A stretch of DNA of 64,000 nucleotides, from positions 124,001 through 188,000 of the forward strand of contig NZ_STGL01000005.1 of assembly GCF_004919085.1 (NCBI RefSeq), read 5' to 3'. Source of the stretch: Nocardioides sp. GY 10127. Lineage in GTDB: Bacteria > Actinomycetota > Actinomycetes > Propionibacteriales > Nocardioidaceae. The stretch's first letter is position 1; every line of letters starts with the position of its first letter. A program made the position numbers and the translations under genes. This document shows positions 33,406 to 46,292 of the stretch, in pieces. The notes beneath the pieces are model-generated. The model ran no database searches and was not told the origin of the DNA. It was given only the letters and a program-made list of their open reading frames with translations.

Positions 33406-34305
33406 TCAGGAGAGGCCGAGGGTCCGGCGGGCCTGGTTGGCCATCTTCCGCTCACCGGTCGCGTTCGGGTGGACGATGACGGGGTTGGTCCCGAGGACGA
33501 CCGGCTCGACCCAGCGGGTCCCGACCGGCTGGCAGGCGTCGTGGCCGTCGGAGATCACGCCCATGTCGACGAAGGTCGCCCCGGTCGCCGCGGCCGCGCG
33601 CGACACGGCGTCGTTGAGGACGCGCTGGAGGGTGCGCAGGTACGGCACGTCGCCCTCGGCGACCGGCATCTGCGGGAAGCAGCCGCCGGTGCGCGGCATG
33701 ATCCACGGGTAGCCGATGATCGCGACCTGCGCGTCGGGCGCCGCCGCCTGCACGTCCGTGAGCGCGTGGACGAGGCTCGGGTAGGTGACCCGCCGGATCG
33801 TCCGCACGAACTCGTTGCCGTACCTGTCCTTGCAGGGGCTGCCGGTGCCGGCGGTCGAGAGGCCCGCGGCGCCGCAGGACGCGATCGCCCCCACGAACAC
33901 GTTCGAGTCGTTGCCGCCGATCGTCATGGTGACCAGGTCGACGCCCTCGACGGCGGTGAGCGCGTCGAGCTGCGGCGCGACGCCGGGGTACTGCGACGCG
34001 GTGAAGTGCGAGGTCTCGGCCGCCCCGCACGAGACGTCGACCAGGTCGGCGTCGAGCTGCCCCGCGAGCACGTGCGGGTAGTTGCGCAGCGAGCGCAGGC
34101 ACTCCGGCGGCGCCGTCGGGTCGAGGGGCAGGACGCCGGTGGCGGCCGAGTAGGAGTCCCCGAGCGCGACGTAGCGCAGCGGGTCCACGTCCGCCGCGGA
34201 CGCCGGCGCCGGGCCGAGGGGCGCGAGCAGCGCCAGCCCGGCGGCGGCCGAGGCCAGCGCGGTCGACACGAGCGCGAGCAGGGGACGGGGACGGATCGAG
34301 CGCAC
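33406..34305 (-). CDS. Secreted SGNH/GDSL-family lipase or esterase
   Basis: A 299-aa protein with a Sec signal peptide: basic MRSIRPR, a hydrophobic core ALVSTALASAAAGLALLAPL and APASAAD as the likely cleavage site near residue 38. SGNH blocks follow: GDSYSAATG (Ser nucleophile near 51), a Gly in VDVSCGAA, Asn in TIGGNDSN, and the C-terminal His in VIVHPNATGE near 280. Six Cys suggest disulfides, as in Streptomyces-type secreted lipases. GGGAGG precedes the GTG. The enzyme should hydrolyse extracellular esters or lipids. It stands alone, convergent with the MFS gene. Confidence 0.9.
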   Translation of the reverse strand: MRSIRPRPLLALVSTALASAAAGLALLAPLGPAPASAADVDPLRYVALGDSYSAATGVLPLDPTAPPECLRSLRNYPHVLAGQLDADLVDVSCGAAETSHFTASQYPGVAPQLDALTAVEGVDLVTMTIGGNDSNVFVGAIASCGAAGLSTAGTGSPCKDRYGNEFVRTIRRVTYPSLVHALTDVQAAAPDAQVAIIGYPWIMPRTGGCFPQMPVAEGDVPYLRTLQRVLNDAVSRAAAATGATFVDMGVISDGHDACQPVGTRWVEPVVLGTNPVIVHPNATGERKMANQARRTLGLS

Positions 34306-34411
34306 GGGACCTCCCGAGGACGGCGTGTTGACACTCGTTCAACGACGCCCGGTGGCCGGGGTGACGCCCGGCCCGCGGCCACCGCCGCAGCAGGGCCGGC
34401 ACCCGCACGCA

Positions 34412-34449
34412 CAGCCCGGCCGCCCTCCCGAGGGAGAGCGGCCGGGCTG
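34412..34449 (-). terminator. Hairpin downstream of the M6 metalloprotease
   Basis: Arms CAGCCCGGCCGC (34412-34423) and GCGGCCGGGCTG (34438-34449) form a perfect 12-bp stem with a 14-base loop, 28 bp past the metalloprotease stop. There is no T-run, as is usual for actinomycete terminators. Confidence 0.75.
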
Positions 34450-34476
34450 GGGCGCCTTCTGGTCAGCCGACCCGCC

Positions 34477-39306
<4,830 letters not shown>

Positions 39307-39489
39307 ACGGTGCGCACAGGAAGGCCGTCCCGGGGAGGGGTGAGCGGCCCAGGACGGGATTTTGTTACCTACTGGTACACACCGATCGAAGACTTTCAGG
39401 GGCCAGCCGTGACCTACGGCAGGATCGCCCGTTGAGACGGGTTCGGGGCCGGATACGGACCCCGTTCAGGGCCCTGGACAGGATGCCCG

Positions 39490-41658
39490 TCAGAGCCCGT
39501 CGACCGGGCCCGCCGCCGGCAGGTCGAGCACCACCCGACTGCCGGGCACCCCGCCCTCGGCGCGGTCGAGGGTCTCCACCCGGATCGAGCCACCGTGCCG
39601 CTCCACGATGCTGCGGGCCAGCGCCAGGCCGAGCACCCCGGCCGCGTCGGAGTCGTCCGGGCTGGGCAGCCGGACGAACCGGCTGAAGACCCGCTCGTGC
39701 CACTCCTCGGGCAGGGCCGCGCCGTTGTCGGTGATCGTGAGGACGACGCGGGAGGCCACCTCCGCGCCGGAGACGGCCAGGACGGGCGTGGTGCCGTCGG
39801 ACACCCGGTGGACGGCGGAGCGCAGCAGCTGCGCCAGCAGCTCCGCCACCATCTCCCGGTCGGCCGAGACGGCGGGCACCTGCCCGACGCGGACCCGGGC
39901 GCCCGGCACCTCGCCGTCGGCGACCTGGCGCACGAGCCCGAGGAAGCCGTCGAGCTCCACCCGCTCCGGCTTCACCGGCCCGGCCTCGACCCGGGTGCGG
40001 ACCAGCAGCTCCTCGACGAGGTCGCCCATCCGGACCAGCGCGAGGTCGATCCGCTCCACGGCGCGGCCGGCGCGCGCGGCGTCCACCGGCTTCCCGTCGG
40101 CCGCGGGGGCGAGATGCGTGCGCGCCAGCGCGGCCCAGTCGCGGGCCGCGGTGAGGGGGTCGGCCAGGTCGTCGCGGACCCGGCCGGCGAAGCCCGAGAG
40201 CTTCTTGGCACGGGCGCGGACCTCGCTGACGTCGGTGAGCACCACCAGGACCTGGGACTCCTCGCCCCACGCCGTCCGCTCACGCAGCCGCACGGCCTGG
40301 GCCTGCACGGTGAGCCGACCGAGCGAGGTGTCGATGAGGAGGTCCTGCGGGGGCGCGAGGCCGTCGCGCAGGGCACGGCGGGAGGGGTACTCCTCGGGCG
40401 GCAGTCGCTCGCCGTCCATCCGGTGCAGGACGAAGCGCGAGGAGTGGTCCTGGAGGCCGCCCTCGGTCCGGGCCGCCCAGCTGCGGGCGGTCGCGTTCGC
40501 CGTCACCAGGCGCCCGTCCGCCCCGAAGACCAGGAGCGCCTCGGCGATGGAGTCGGTGATGGAGTCGAGCAGCTCCAGCCGCGACGAGCGCTCCCGGTCC
40601 CGCTCGAGCAGCGCCGCCACGAGCCGGCGCCTCTCCTCGGTCACGGTCGAGGTCGCGAACACGGCGGTGAGCAGCGTGAGCAGGAAGAGCTGGAGGAGCA
40701 GCATCCGCAGCTCGACCACGTCCAGGTCGTTGAAGATCACGAACGAGCGGGTGGTGAGGGTGACGACCAGGCCACCGAAGGCGACGACCCAGGCCGCGGC
40801 GACCATGGGGCTGTAGCGGGCGGCGATCCAGGTCCCCACGGGCAGGACGAGGAACACCAGCGCGTCGTCCCGGGTCATGCTCGCCGTCCAGGCGGCCACG
40901 GCGATCGCCGAGAGACCGGCGAAGGACAGCCAGCCGCGGACCCCCAGGGGGCCGAACTCGGTCCGCCAGGTCCGGCCCTGACGTCGCAGGTCGCCCACCA
41001 CGATGGCGGGGATGACGACGTAGGCGGCCGCCGTCAGGTTGCGCCCGGCCCAGACGAGGACGTCGATCGGGACGACCTCGTAACCGGTGACCGCCGTGAC
41101 GGCCGTGGCGAGGACGGCCCCCGCGACGGAGGCGAGGCCCAGGGCGCCCAGGGTGCGCACGAACGGCACCCGGGCCAGGAGGTCGGCCGCGTTCGCGGTG
41201 TCGGGAGTCAGCCTCCAGCGCTCGAGCAGCCAGGTCCCCAGCCACGCGACGAGCAGGGAGTTGAGGGTGCCCCGGGTGGAGAGCAGGGGCTCGGCGTCGA
41301 TCAGGGTGGCCACCAGGAGGGAGCCGACCGCGATCCCCGCCAGGCCGAGCGCCCGCGCCCGACGGCCCTCCAGCGTCAGCAGGAGCAGGATGCCGGCCCC
41401 GGCGGTCGGCCAGATGCCGTCGCTGTGCGCGTGCTGCCGCCCCGCGAGGACGCCGGACACCACGAGCGCGAGGTAGAACACGCACACGACCACGACGCCC
41501 ACGGCCCGCAGCGCCGGCGTGAAGCCGGCCCAGGGAGATCCGGGCGGAGCCGCCTCGGACGTCGGCCTCGGGGCGGACCGCGGCCGGCTCGGGACGTCGC
41601 GCCGAGGCGTCGTGCCGCCGGCGCCGCGCTCGTCGGAGCGTGCCTCGGCCACGTCCAC
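39490..41658 (-). CDS. Membrane histidine-kinase-like protein with degenerate catalytic motifs
   Basis: A 722-aa protein. I chose the GTG at 41658 for its GAGGAGGAG site; a TTG at 41748 would add a Pro-rich stretch. Residues of about 45-330 hold some eight hydrophobic helices (MASE1-like), then a coiled coil, a PAS domain (ITDSIAEALLVFGADGRLVTANATA), and a DHp-ATPase region. The phospho-acceptor box reads FAGRVRDDLADPL where related kinases have VAHDLRNPL, so the His is replaced by Asp near residue 490. The N-box (LLAQLLRSAVHRVSDG) lacks its Asn. DNG (G1) survives, G2 is altered to GVLGLAL. It is probably a pseudokinase or scaffold. No response-regulator gene is nearby. Confidence 0.82.
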   Translation of the reverse strand: MDVAEARSDERGAGGTTPRRDVPSRPRSAPRPTSEAAPPGSPWAGFTPALRAVGVVVVCVFYLALVVSGVLAGRQHAHSDGIWPTAGAGILLLLTLEGRRARALGLAGIAVGSLLVATLIDAEPLLSTRGTLNSLLVAWLGTWLLERWRLTPDTANAADLLARVPFVRTLGALGLASVAGAVLATAVTAVTGYEVVPIDVLVWAGRNLTAAAYVVIPAIVVGDLRRQGRTWRTEFGPLGVRGWLSFAGLSAIAVAAWTASMTRDDALVFLVLPVGTWIAARYSPMVAAAWVVAFGGLVVTLTTRSFVIFNDLDVVELRMLLLQLFLLTLLTAVFATSTVTEERRRLVAALLERDRERSSRLELLDSITDSIAEALLVFGADGRLVTANATARSWAARTEGGLQDHSSRFVLHRMDGERLPPEEYPSRRALRDGLAPPQDLLIDTSLGRLTVQAQAVRLRERTAWGEESQVLVVLTDVSEVRARAKKLSGFAGRVRDDLADPLTAARDWAALARTHLAPAADGKPVDAARAGRAVERIDLALVRMGDLVEELLVRTRVEAGPVKPERVELDGFLGLVRQVADGEVPGARVRVGQVPAVSADREMVAELLAQLLRSAVHRVSDGTTPVLAVSGAEVASRVVLTITDNGAALPEEWHERVFSRFVRLPSPDDSDAAGVLGLALARSIVERHGGSIRVETLDRAEGGVPGSRVVLDLPAAGPVDGL

Positions 41659-41864
41659 GCGCTCCTCCTCAGCCGACCGGTCCTCCGCCACCGGCGGCCC
41701 GAGCGCCGGTGGACACGAGTGTGACCCACGCCATGCGGGGGCTGGCAAGACCCCGGGGTGGGTCCGCGTCCCCTCCGGGGGTCCGTCAGGAGGATCGTCC
41801 GGCGCACGGCAGACCTGAGGGCGTCCGCACCCGGCCGATCAGGCCGCCGAGCAGGTCCCGCAGG

Positions 41865-42221
41865 TCAGGCCTGGGGCTCCTCGCGCGCGTGGAGGTGGTG
41901 GTGGATGACCTCGTCGATGATGAGCGCGAGGAACTTCTCGGCGAACTCCGGGTCGAGACCGGACTCGCTCGCGAGGTCACGGAGCCGGGCGATCTGGATC
42001 TTCTCGCGACCGGGGTCGGCGGGCGGGAGGTCCATCCGGGCCTTGAGCGCACCCACCGCCCGGGTGCAGCGGAAGCGCTCGGCGAGCAGGTGCACGAGGG
42101 CCGCGTCGAGGTTGTCGATGCTCGCGCGCAGGGACAGCAGCTCCGGGGGCGTGGTGCCTCCGGCGGGCTCCTGCGCGGGGGTCGCCCCCGCCTGGGCGGC
42201 GTCGGCGGGCTGGTCGCTCAC
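41865..42221 (-). CDS. Chorismate mutase, AroQ class
   Basis: A 118-aa all-helical enzyme converting chorismate to prephenate for Phe and Tyr. After a disordered 25-residue lead, the mutase core reads LRASIDNLDAALVHLLAERF, then TRAVGALKA, and ends with DPGREKIQIARLRDLA; the Arg, Lys and Glu positions of the AroQ active site are present. A GTG start with GAGGAGAGC upstream is used. It is a stand-alone monofunctional form, comparable in size to other actinobacterial intracellular mutases. It is divergent from the small Cys-rich gene and not in an aromatic-amino-acid operon. Confidence 0.9.
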   Translation of the reverse strand: MSDQPADAAQAGATPAQEPAGGTTPPELLSLRASIDNLDAALVHLLAERFRCTRAVGALKARMDLPPADPGREKIQIARLRDLASESGLDPEFAEKFLALIIDEVIHHHLHAREEPQA

Positions 42222-42328
42222 GCGCTCTCCTCGTGCTCCGGGTGCGGTGCCGCCCGGCCGGCGGCGCCGCCGATCAGGCTAGTGCGAGAGCCCTTGCACC
42301 GGCGGACCGGACCAGGGCTTGGAACTAT

Positions 42329-42340
42329 CCCCCATGGGGG
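42329..42340. promoter_or_regulatory. CCCCCATGGGGG palindrome upstream of the small Cys-rich gene
   Basis: A perfect 12-bp palindrome within ACTATCCCCCATGGGGGTTAG, centred about 55 bp before the start codon at 42390. The C-run/G-run layout flanked by AT pairs resembles copper-responsive CsoR-type operators of actinobacteria. No csoR or copper-efflux gene is in the window, so the match is suggestive only. Confidence 0.45.
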
Positions 42341-42389
42341 TTAGAGTTTGTCCGGACATAACACCACGATCCTCCCGAGGAGACCTCTC

Positions 42390-42551
42390 ATGTGCCGAGC
42401 AGTCACCTGCAAGAAGTGCGGCAAGACCACCTGGGCCGGCTGCGGCCAGCACGTCGACATGGTCATGGCCGGCGTCGCGAAGTCCGACCGGTGCCCCGGT
42501 CACGAGAACGAGCCCTCCACCGGGCTCATGGGCAAGCTCTTCGGCCGCTGA
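42390..42551 (+). CDS. Small Cys-rich protein (MCR-CKKCGK type), unknown function
   Basis: A 53-aa protein from an ATG with GAGGAG seven bases upstream. Two Cys pairs appear at the front, MCRAVTCKKCGKTTWAGCG, then His-rich GQHVDMVMAG and a last Cys in RCPGHE: five Cys and two His in 42 residues, enough for a zinc or copper site. Short proteins with this CxxCGKxTWxGCGxH pattern are common in actinobacteria and lack an assigned role. A strong hairpin terminator follows at 42577 and a metal-operator-like palindrome precedes, so it is a single-gene unit, perhaps metal-induced. Confidence 0.82.
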   Translation: MCRAVTCKKCGKTTWAGCGQHVDMVMAGVAKSDRCPGHENEPSTGLMGKLFGR

Positions 42552-42576
42552 GCCCCCGCTCCGCCACGACGCACGA

Positions 42577-42607
42577 ACGCCCCCGACCAGGACCTGGTCG
42601 GGGGCGT
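42577..42607. terminator. Strong hairpin between the small Cys-rich gene and the SPW gene
   Basis: ACGCCCCCGACCAGG (42577-42591) and CCTGGTCGGGGGCGT (42593-42607) are perfect inverse arms with almost no loop, so the working stem is about 13 bp. It lies between convergent stops at 42551 and 42645 and can serve both strands. Confidence 0.85.
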
Positions 42608-42644
42608 CTGCGTCAGCGGCCGGTGCGGGCACCGGCAGCCCCGC

Positions 42645-43115
42645 TCAGTGCGTGGGGGCGTTGATGCTGGTGGCGTCGCCACCGTTCTTGGTGTCCAGGC
42701 TCAGCACGAAGCCGATGACGATGAGGACGCCGGAGATGATCTCGCTGCCCTGGCCGACGTGGCTGTCGTGCGGCATGAGGGCGCCGAGCAGGATGTAGGC
42801 CAGGCCCACGACGACGCCGATGCCCACGGCCACGGCCGACGGACCGACCTGGCGCAGCCACAGGGCGGGCAGGATGACCGCGGTCACGAGGGCCCCGGAC
42901 CACAGGGCGTTGAAGTGGCCCGTCTCGCCGGCGCTGTAGATCGTGTAGGAGGCGATGATCAGCCAGACCGACACCAGCAGCACCAGGTGCACGCCGACGG
43001 AGGAGAAGCCCGGGGTCGGGTAGGAGTGAGCCAGGCTCTCGCGGTACTCCCGCAGCTCCTTGTCGCTCATGATCGCCTTGTTCTCGACCACGGCCGGGGT
43101 GTGCTCGCTGCTCAT
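42645..43115 (-). CDS. SPW-repeat-type integral membrane protein
   Basis: A 156-aa protein with four hydrophobic helices: VGVHLVLLVSVWLIIASYTIY, ALWSGALVTAVILPALWL, AVAVGIGVVVGLAYILLGAL and EIISGVLIVIGFVLSL, read in parts. A cytosolic N-terminus holds an acidic helix (MSDKELREYRESL). Trp and Ser-Pro-Trp-like placements (SVWLI, ALWSG) are those of the SPW family, which is widespread in actinobacteria and of unknown function. ATG start with AGAGGACCGCAACG upstream. It is a single gene divergent from the siderophore-interacting protein gene. Confidence 0.72.
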   Translation of the reverse strand: MSSEHTPAVVENKAIMSDKELREYRESLAHSYPTPGFSSVGVHLVLLVSVWLIIASYTIYSAGETGHFNALWSGALVTAVILPALWLRQVGPSAVAVGIGVVVGLAYILLGALMPHDSHVGQGSEIISGVLIVIGFVLSLDTKNGGDATSINAPTH

Positions 43116-43344
43116 CGTTGCGGTCCTCTCGTCAGCGCACGCGGGTGCTGGCGTACATCTTGCCGCACGCGCGTGCTCGCGCGCACAGGTGGGTGCGCAT
43201 TCGCCGGGCCCGCCGTCGCCCGCTCAGGGCCCTGGCGCCCCGGCCCGCTCACGCCCGGGCATCCCGGGCACCCGGGCCGCCAGGGCCTCCCCGCTACGGT
43301 GGCGCCGGCGTGGCACCGTCCACGCGGACGACGAGGAGGCAGCG

Positions 43345-44148
43345 GTGCACGGAGTGGTGACGAGCGTGGAGCGGCTCACGCCGTCCCTGGTGCGGGTGGT
43401 CCTGGGCGGGGACGGTCTCTCCGGCTTCTGGCCCGACGCGGGCGAGACCCCCGACACCGACGCCTACGTCAACCTCGCCCTCCCTCCGGCCGGTGCCGAC
43501 TACGGCCCCGTGTTCGACCCGGCCGAGGTGAAGGAGACCCACCCCCGCGAGCTCCAGCCGGCCCGGCGCCGCTACACGGTCCGCGCCTGGGACCCCGACG
43601 CCCTGCTGCTCACGCTCGACTTCGTGGTGCACGGCGACGAGGGCGCCGCGGGTGCCTTGGCCGCGTCCGCCCGGCCCGGCGACGTCCTCGTGCTGACGGG
43701 CCCCGGCTCGGGCTACCGGCCCGACCCGTCCGCCGACGTGCACCTGCTCGTCGGGGACGAGTCGGCCGTCCCCGCGATCGCCGTGGCGCTGGAGTCCCTG
43801 CCGGCCGGCGCCCGCGCCGTCGTCCGCCTCGTCTGCGACGGCCCCGACCACGAGCTCGCCCTGGTCACCCGTGCCGACGCCGACGTGGCGTGGGTGCACC
43901 GCACGCCGGAGGACCCGACCCCGCTGCCCGCGGCCGTCGCGGCGCTCGCGCGCCCGGAGGGCCGCGTGCACGCCTTCGTGCACGGCGAGGCGGACGAGGT
44001 CCGGGAGATCCGTCGTCACCTGCTCGGCACCTGGGGCCTGGCCCGCAGCGACATGTCCTGCTCGCCCTACTGGCGGCGGACGATGACCGACGAGGCCTGG
44101 CGCGCGGTCAAGCGCGAGTACGTGAAGGCGATGGACGCCGACGCCTGA
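43345..44148 (+). CDS. Siderophore-interacting protein (FAD ferric reductase)
   Basis: A 267-aa flavoprotein of the SIP/ViuB family, which releases iron from ferric siderophores. The GTG at 43345 has GAGGAGGCAG upstream and gives VHGVVTSVERLTPSLVRVVLGG at the N-terminus. The FAD site RRRYTVRAWD is near residue 80. The NAD(P)-side domain holds HLLVGDESAVPAIAVALE, and the C-terminus has the family-typical YWRRTMTDEAWRAVKREYVK. No siderophore or uptake genes adjoin it. An iron-box was looked for in the 229-bp upstream gap but nothing convincing is there. Confidence 0.92.
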   Translation: MHGVVTSVERLTPSLVRVVLGGDGLSGFWPDAGETPDTDAYVNLALPPAGADYGPVFDPAEVKETHPRELQPARRRYTVRAWDPDALLLTLDFVVHGDEGAAGALAASARPGDVLVLTGPGSGYRPDPSADVHLLVGDESAVPAIAVALESLPAGARAVVRLVCDGPDHELALVTRADADVAWVHRTPEDPTPLPAAVAALARPEGRVHAFVHGEADEVREIRRHLLGTWGLARSDMSCSPYWRRTMTDEAWRAVKREYVKAMDADA

Positions 44149-44178
44149 GCCGCGCCGGCAGGACGCTCAGCGCCCAGG

Positions 44179-44352
44179 TCAGCGGGCGCCGGCGAGCACG
44201 CCGAGCTCGGCCACCTGCTGGGCGCGCGCGGCGACCTTCGCCGGGTCGAGCCGGATCGGGCCGATGACGAGCGTCCCGGCGACCAGGGTCACGACCGCGA
44301 CGCGGTAGGTCCAGCGGGCAGCGTCCTGGCGCACCAGCGCCTCCTCGAGCAT
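44179..44352 (-). CDS. Possible 57-aa single-helix membrane protein
   Basis: An ATG frame of 58 codons with G or C at all but one or two third positions, the local mark of coding DNA. The product has a basic-acidic head (MLEEALVRQDAARWTYR), one hydrophobic segment (VAVVTLVAGTLVIGP) and an Ala-rich helical tail. It converges with the siderophore-interacting protein gene, 30 bp away. No clear Shine-Dalgarno sequence is visible and I do not recognise a family, so this remains a candidate only. Confidence 0.45.
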   Translation of the reverse strand: MLEEALVRQDAARWTYRVAVVTLVAGTLVIGPIRLDPAKVAARAQQVAELGVLAGAR

Positions 44353-44583
44353 CGTCCGGGGGCACCCGCGGGGAACGGGTGGGGACGACGGGGGGGTCGT
44401 CCGCGCCTCCCATCGGCGCGCGCGACGCGCGCCCCAGGGAAAGCGGACCCCCCTACCGGATCTTCAGCAGACCTTCACGCCGCCTCAGGCGGCGGGTCAG
44501 CCTGCCACGCTCGGCCTCTTGGACGCCCCCGCCTGCCCGCCCGAACTGCCTCCCGGAACAGGTGCTGCGGGTGGCTGGGTGGT

Positions 44584-45070
44584 GTTCGGTCCTCGTGGCG
44601 ACGAGGACCGAACCGGTGGCAGCCGACCGCCCGCGTTCGGTCCTCGTGTGGACCAGGACCGAAGGCCCCCACGGCGGCCCGCGACCTGGCCAGATGCGAG
44701 GCCGGCGGGCGTTGGGTCCTCATGGGGACGGTGCGAGGGCCGACCGGTGGCGGCTGCGGACGTTGGGTCCTCGTGTCCACGAGGACCGAGCCGTTGACAG
44801 CCGGCCGGCCGCGTTGGGTCCTCGTGTGGACCAGGACCGAGCCGGTGGCAGCCGGCCGCCCGCGTTCGGTCCTCGTGTGGACCAGGACCGAACCGGTGGC
44901 AGCCGACCGCCCGCGTTCGGTCCTCGTGTGGACCAGGACCGAACGCCCCCACGGCAGCCCGCGACCTGGCCAGATGCGAGGCCGGCGGGCGTTGGGTCCT
45001 CATGGGGACGGTGCGAGGGCCGACCGGTGGCGACTGCGCGCGTTCGGTCCTCGTGGCCACGAGGACCGAA
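44584..45070. repeat. Nine-unit palindromic repeat array (51/76-bp period)
   Basis: Units opening with GTTCGGTCCTC or GTTGGGTCCTC start at 44584, 44635, 44711, 44762, 44813, 44864, 44915, 44991 and 45042: spacings 51, 76, 51, 51, 51, 51, 76, 51. Most contain an inner inverse arm (ACGAGGACCGA or CCAGGACCGA), so each can fold into a hairpin of 10-12 bp. The two 76-bp units carry an added ACCTGGCCAGATGCGAGGC block at 44684 and 44964. A segment of about 109 bp is duplicated with a 280-bp offset. The array fills most of the 798-bp gap between 44352 and the pfkA stop at 45151; the rest (44353-44583) shows only a short CGCCGCC-TCA-GGCGGCG hairpin near 44480. Confidence 0.92.
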
Positions 45071-45150
45071 CGCCCCCACGGCCGCCCCTCGAACGCCCGA
45101 ACAGCCAGCCCCGCGAGCAGCCCCTGGCGGCGGCTGCTCGCTCAGGCGGC

Positions 45151-46182
45151 TCAGCGGCCGAAGAGCGACTTCGCCTCGTCCCAGCGGTGCTGGGGGACGT
45201 GCTTGAGGCCGATGAGGGCCTCGGCGAGCGGGATGCGCTCGATCTCGGTGCCGCGGGCGGCGACCATCTGGCCCCAGCCCTCGGCGTGCGCGAGGTCGGT
45301 CGCGGCCATGCCGAAGCGGGTGGCGAGGACGCGGTCGTAGCCGGTGGGGGCGCCACCGCGCTGGACGTGGCCGAGGATGGCGGCGCGCGTCTCGATGCCG
45401 GTGCGCTCCTCGATCTGGTGGACGAGGTAGTCGCCGATGCCGCCCAGCCGGGGGCGGCCGTCCTTCTCCGTGCCCTTGTCCGAGAGGACGTCGCCCATGC
45501 CCTCGGGGATGAACCCCTCGGCGACGACGACCAGCGGGCTGCGGCCCGACTCGTGCACCTGGCGCACCCACGAGCAGAGCTCGCCCATGCTCACCCGCTG
45601 CTCGGGGATGAGGATGGCGTGGGCGCCGGCGGCGACGCCGGAGTGCAGGGCGATCCAGCCGACGTGCCGGCCCATCACCTCGGCGACCATGCACCGGTGG
45701 TGGCTCTCGCCGGTGGTGCGCAGCCGGTCCATGGCATCGGTCGCGATGGCGACGGCGGTGTCGAAGCCGAACGTGTAGTCGGTGCCCATGAGGTCGTTGT
45801 CGATCGTCTTCGGCACGCCGATGATCGGCAGCCCCGCGTCGGCCAGGCGCTTCGCCCCGGCCAGGGTGCCCTCGCCGCCGATGACCATGAGCGCGTCCAC
45901 GCCGAAGTCGCGCAGCCGCTGGGCCACGACGTCGGCACCGCCGCCCTCGTCGTCCATCGGGTTCGTGCGGGACGTGCCGAGGATCGTGCCGCCCTGGCGC
46001 GAGAGCCCGCGCACGCGCGTGCGCGGGAGCTCCATGACGTCGCCGTCGAGGACGCCGCGCCACCCGTTGCGGAAGCCGAGGAACTCGTCGTCGTACGTCT
46101 TGACGCCCCGGAGGACCGCGCCGCGGATGACCGCGTTGAGGCCGGGGCAGTCGCCGCCACTGGTGAGGAGACCGATCTTCAC
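45151..46182 (-). CDS. pfkA: 6-phosphofructokinase
   Basis: A 343-aa glycolytic kinase of group III. The GTG at 46182 is chosen for its GGGAG site and because the product then begins VKIGLLTSGGDCPGLNAVIRG. Active-site segments are GGEGTLAGAKRL, PKTIDNDLMGTDYTFGFDTA and MGRHVGWIALHSG. Gly in GGEG and Lys in PKTIDND are the combination seen in actinobacterial ATP-dependent enzymes; the PPi-dependent forms have Asp at the former place. The gene is complete. The repeat array lies just beyond its stop, so its transcript may end in or run through those hairpins. Confidence 0.94.
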   Translation of the reverse strand: MKIGLLTSGGDCPGLNAVIRGAVLRGVKTYDDEFLGFRNGWRGVLDGDVMELPRTRVRGLSRQGGTILGTSRTNPMDDEGGGADVVAQRLRDFGVDALMVIGGEGTLAGAKRLADAGLPIIGVPKTIDNDLMGTDYTFGFDTAVAIATDAMDRLRTTGESHHRCMVAEVMGRHVGWIALHSGVAAGAHAILIPEQRVSMGELCSWVRQVHESGRSPLVVVAEGFIPEGMGDVLSDKGTEKDGRPRLGGIGDYLVHQIEERTGIETRAAILGHVQRGGAPTGYDRVLATRFGMAATDLAHAEGWGQMVAARGTEIERIPLAEALIGLKHVPQHRWDEAKSLFGR

Positions 46183-46292
46183 GGCTCCCACCCTCTCACC
46201 TTCGCCCGTGGCGCGGGAGGCAGGGAGTCCACAGGCTGGCACCTCAGGGGTGCGGTGCGCGTCACACGCGAGCCGGTGGCAAGGTTCGGGGC

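Noticed and set aside
34412..34449. Treating this perfect hairpin as part of the dispersed repeat families
   Set aside because: It shares no motif with either family and is a simple terminator after the metalloprotease.
41659..41748. TTG start at 41748 for the histidine-kinase-like gene
   Set aside because: It has no ribosome site and adds a Pro-rich head. The GTG at 41658 sits behind GAGGAGGAG.
44584..45070. CRISPR array
   Set aside because: The units are imperfect palindromes, the intervals between cores are themselves repeated, and there are no cas genes or leader.
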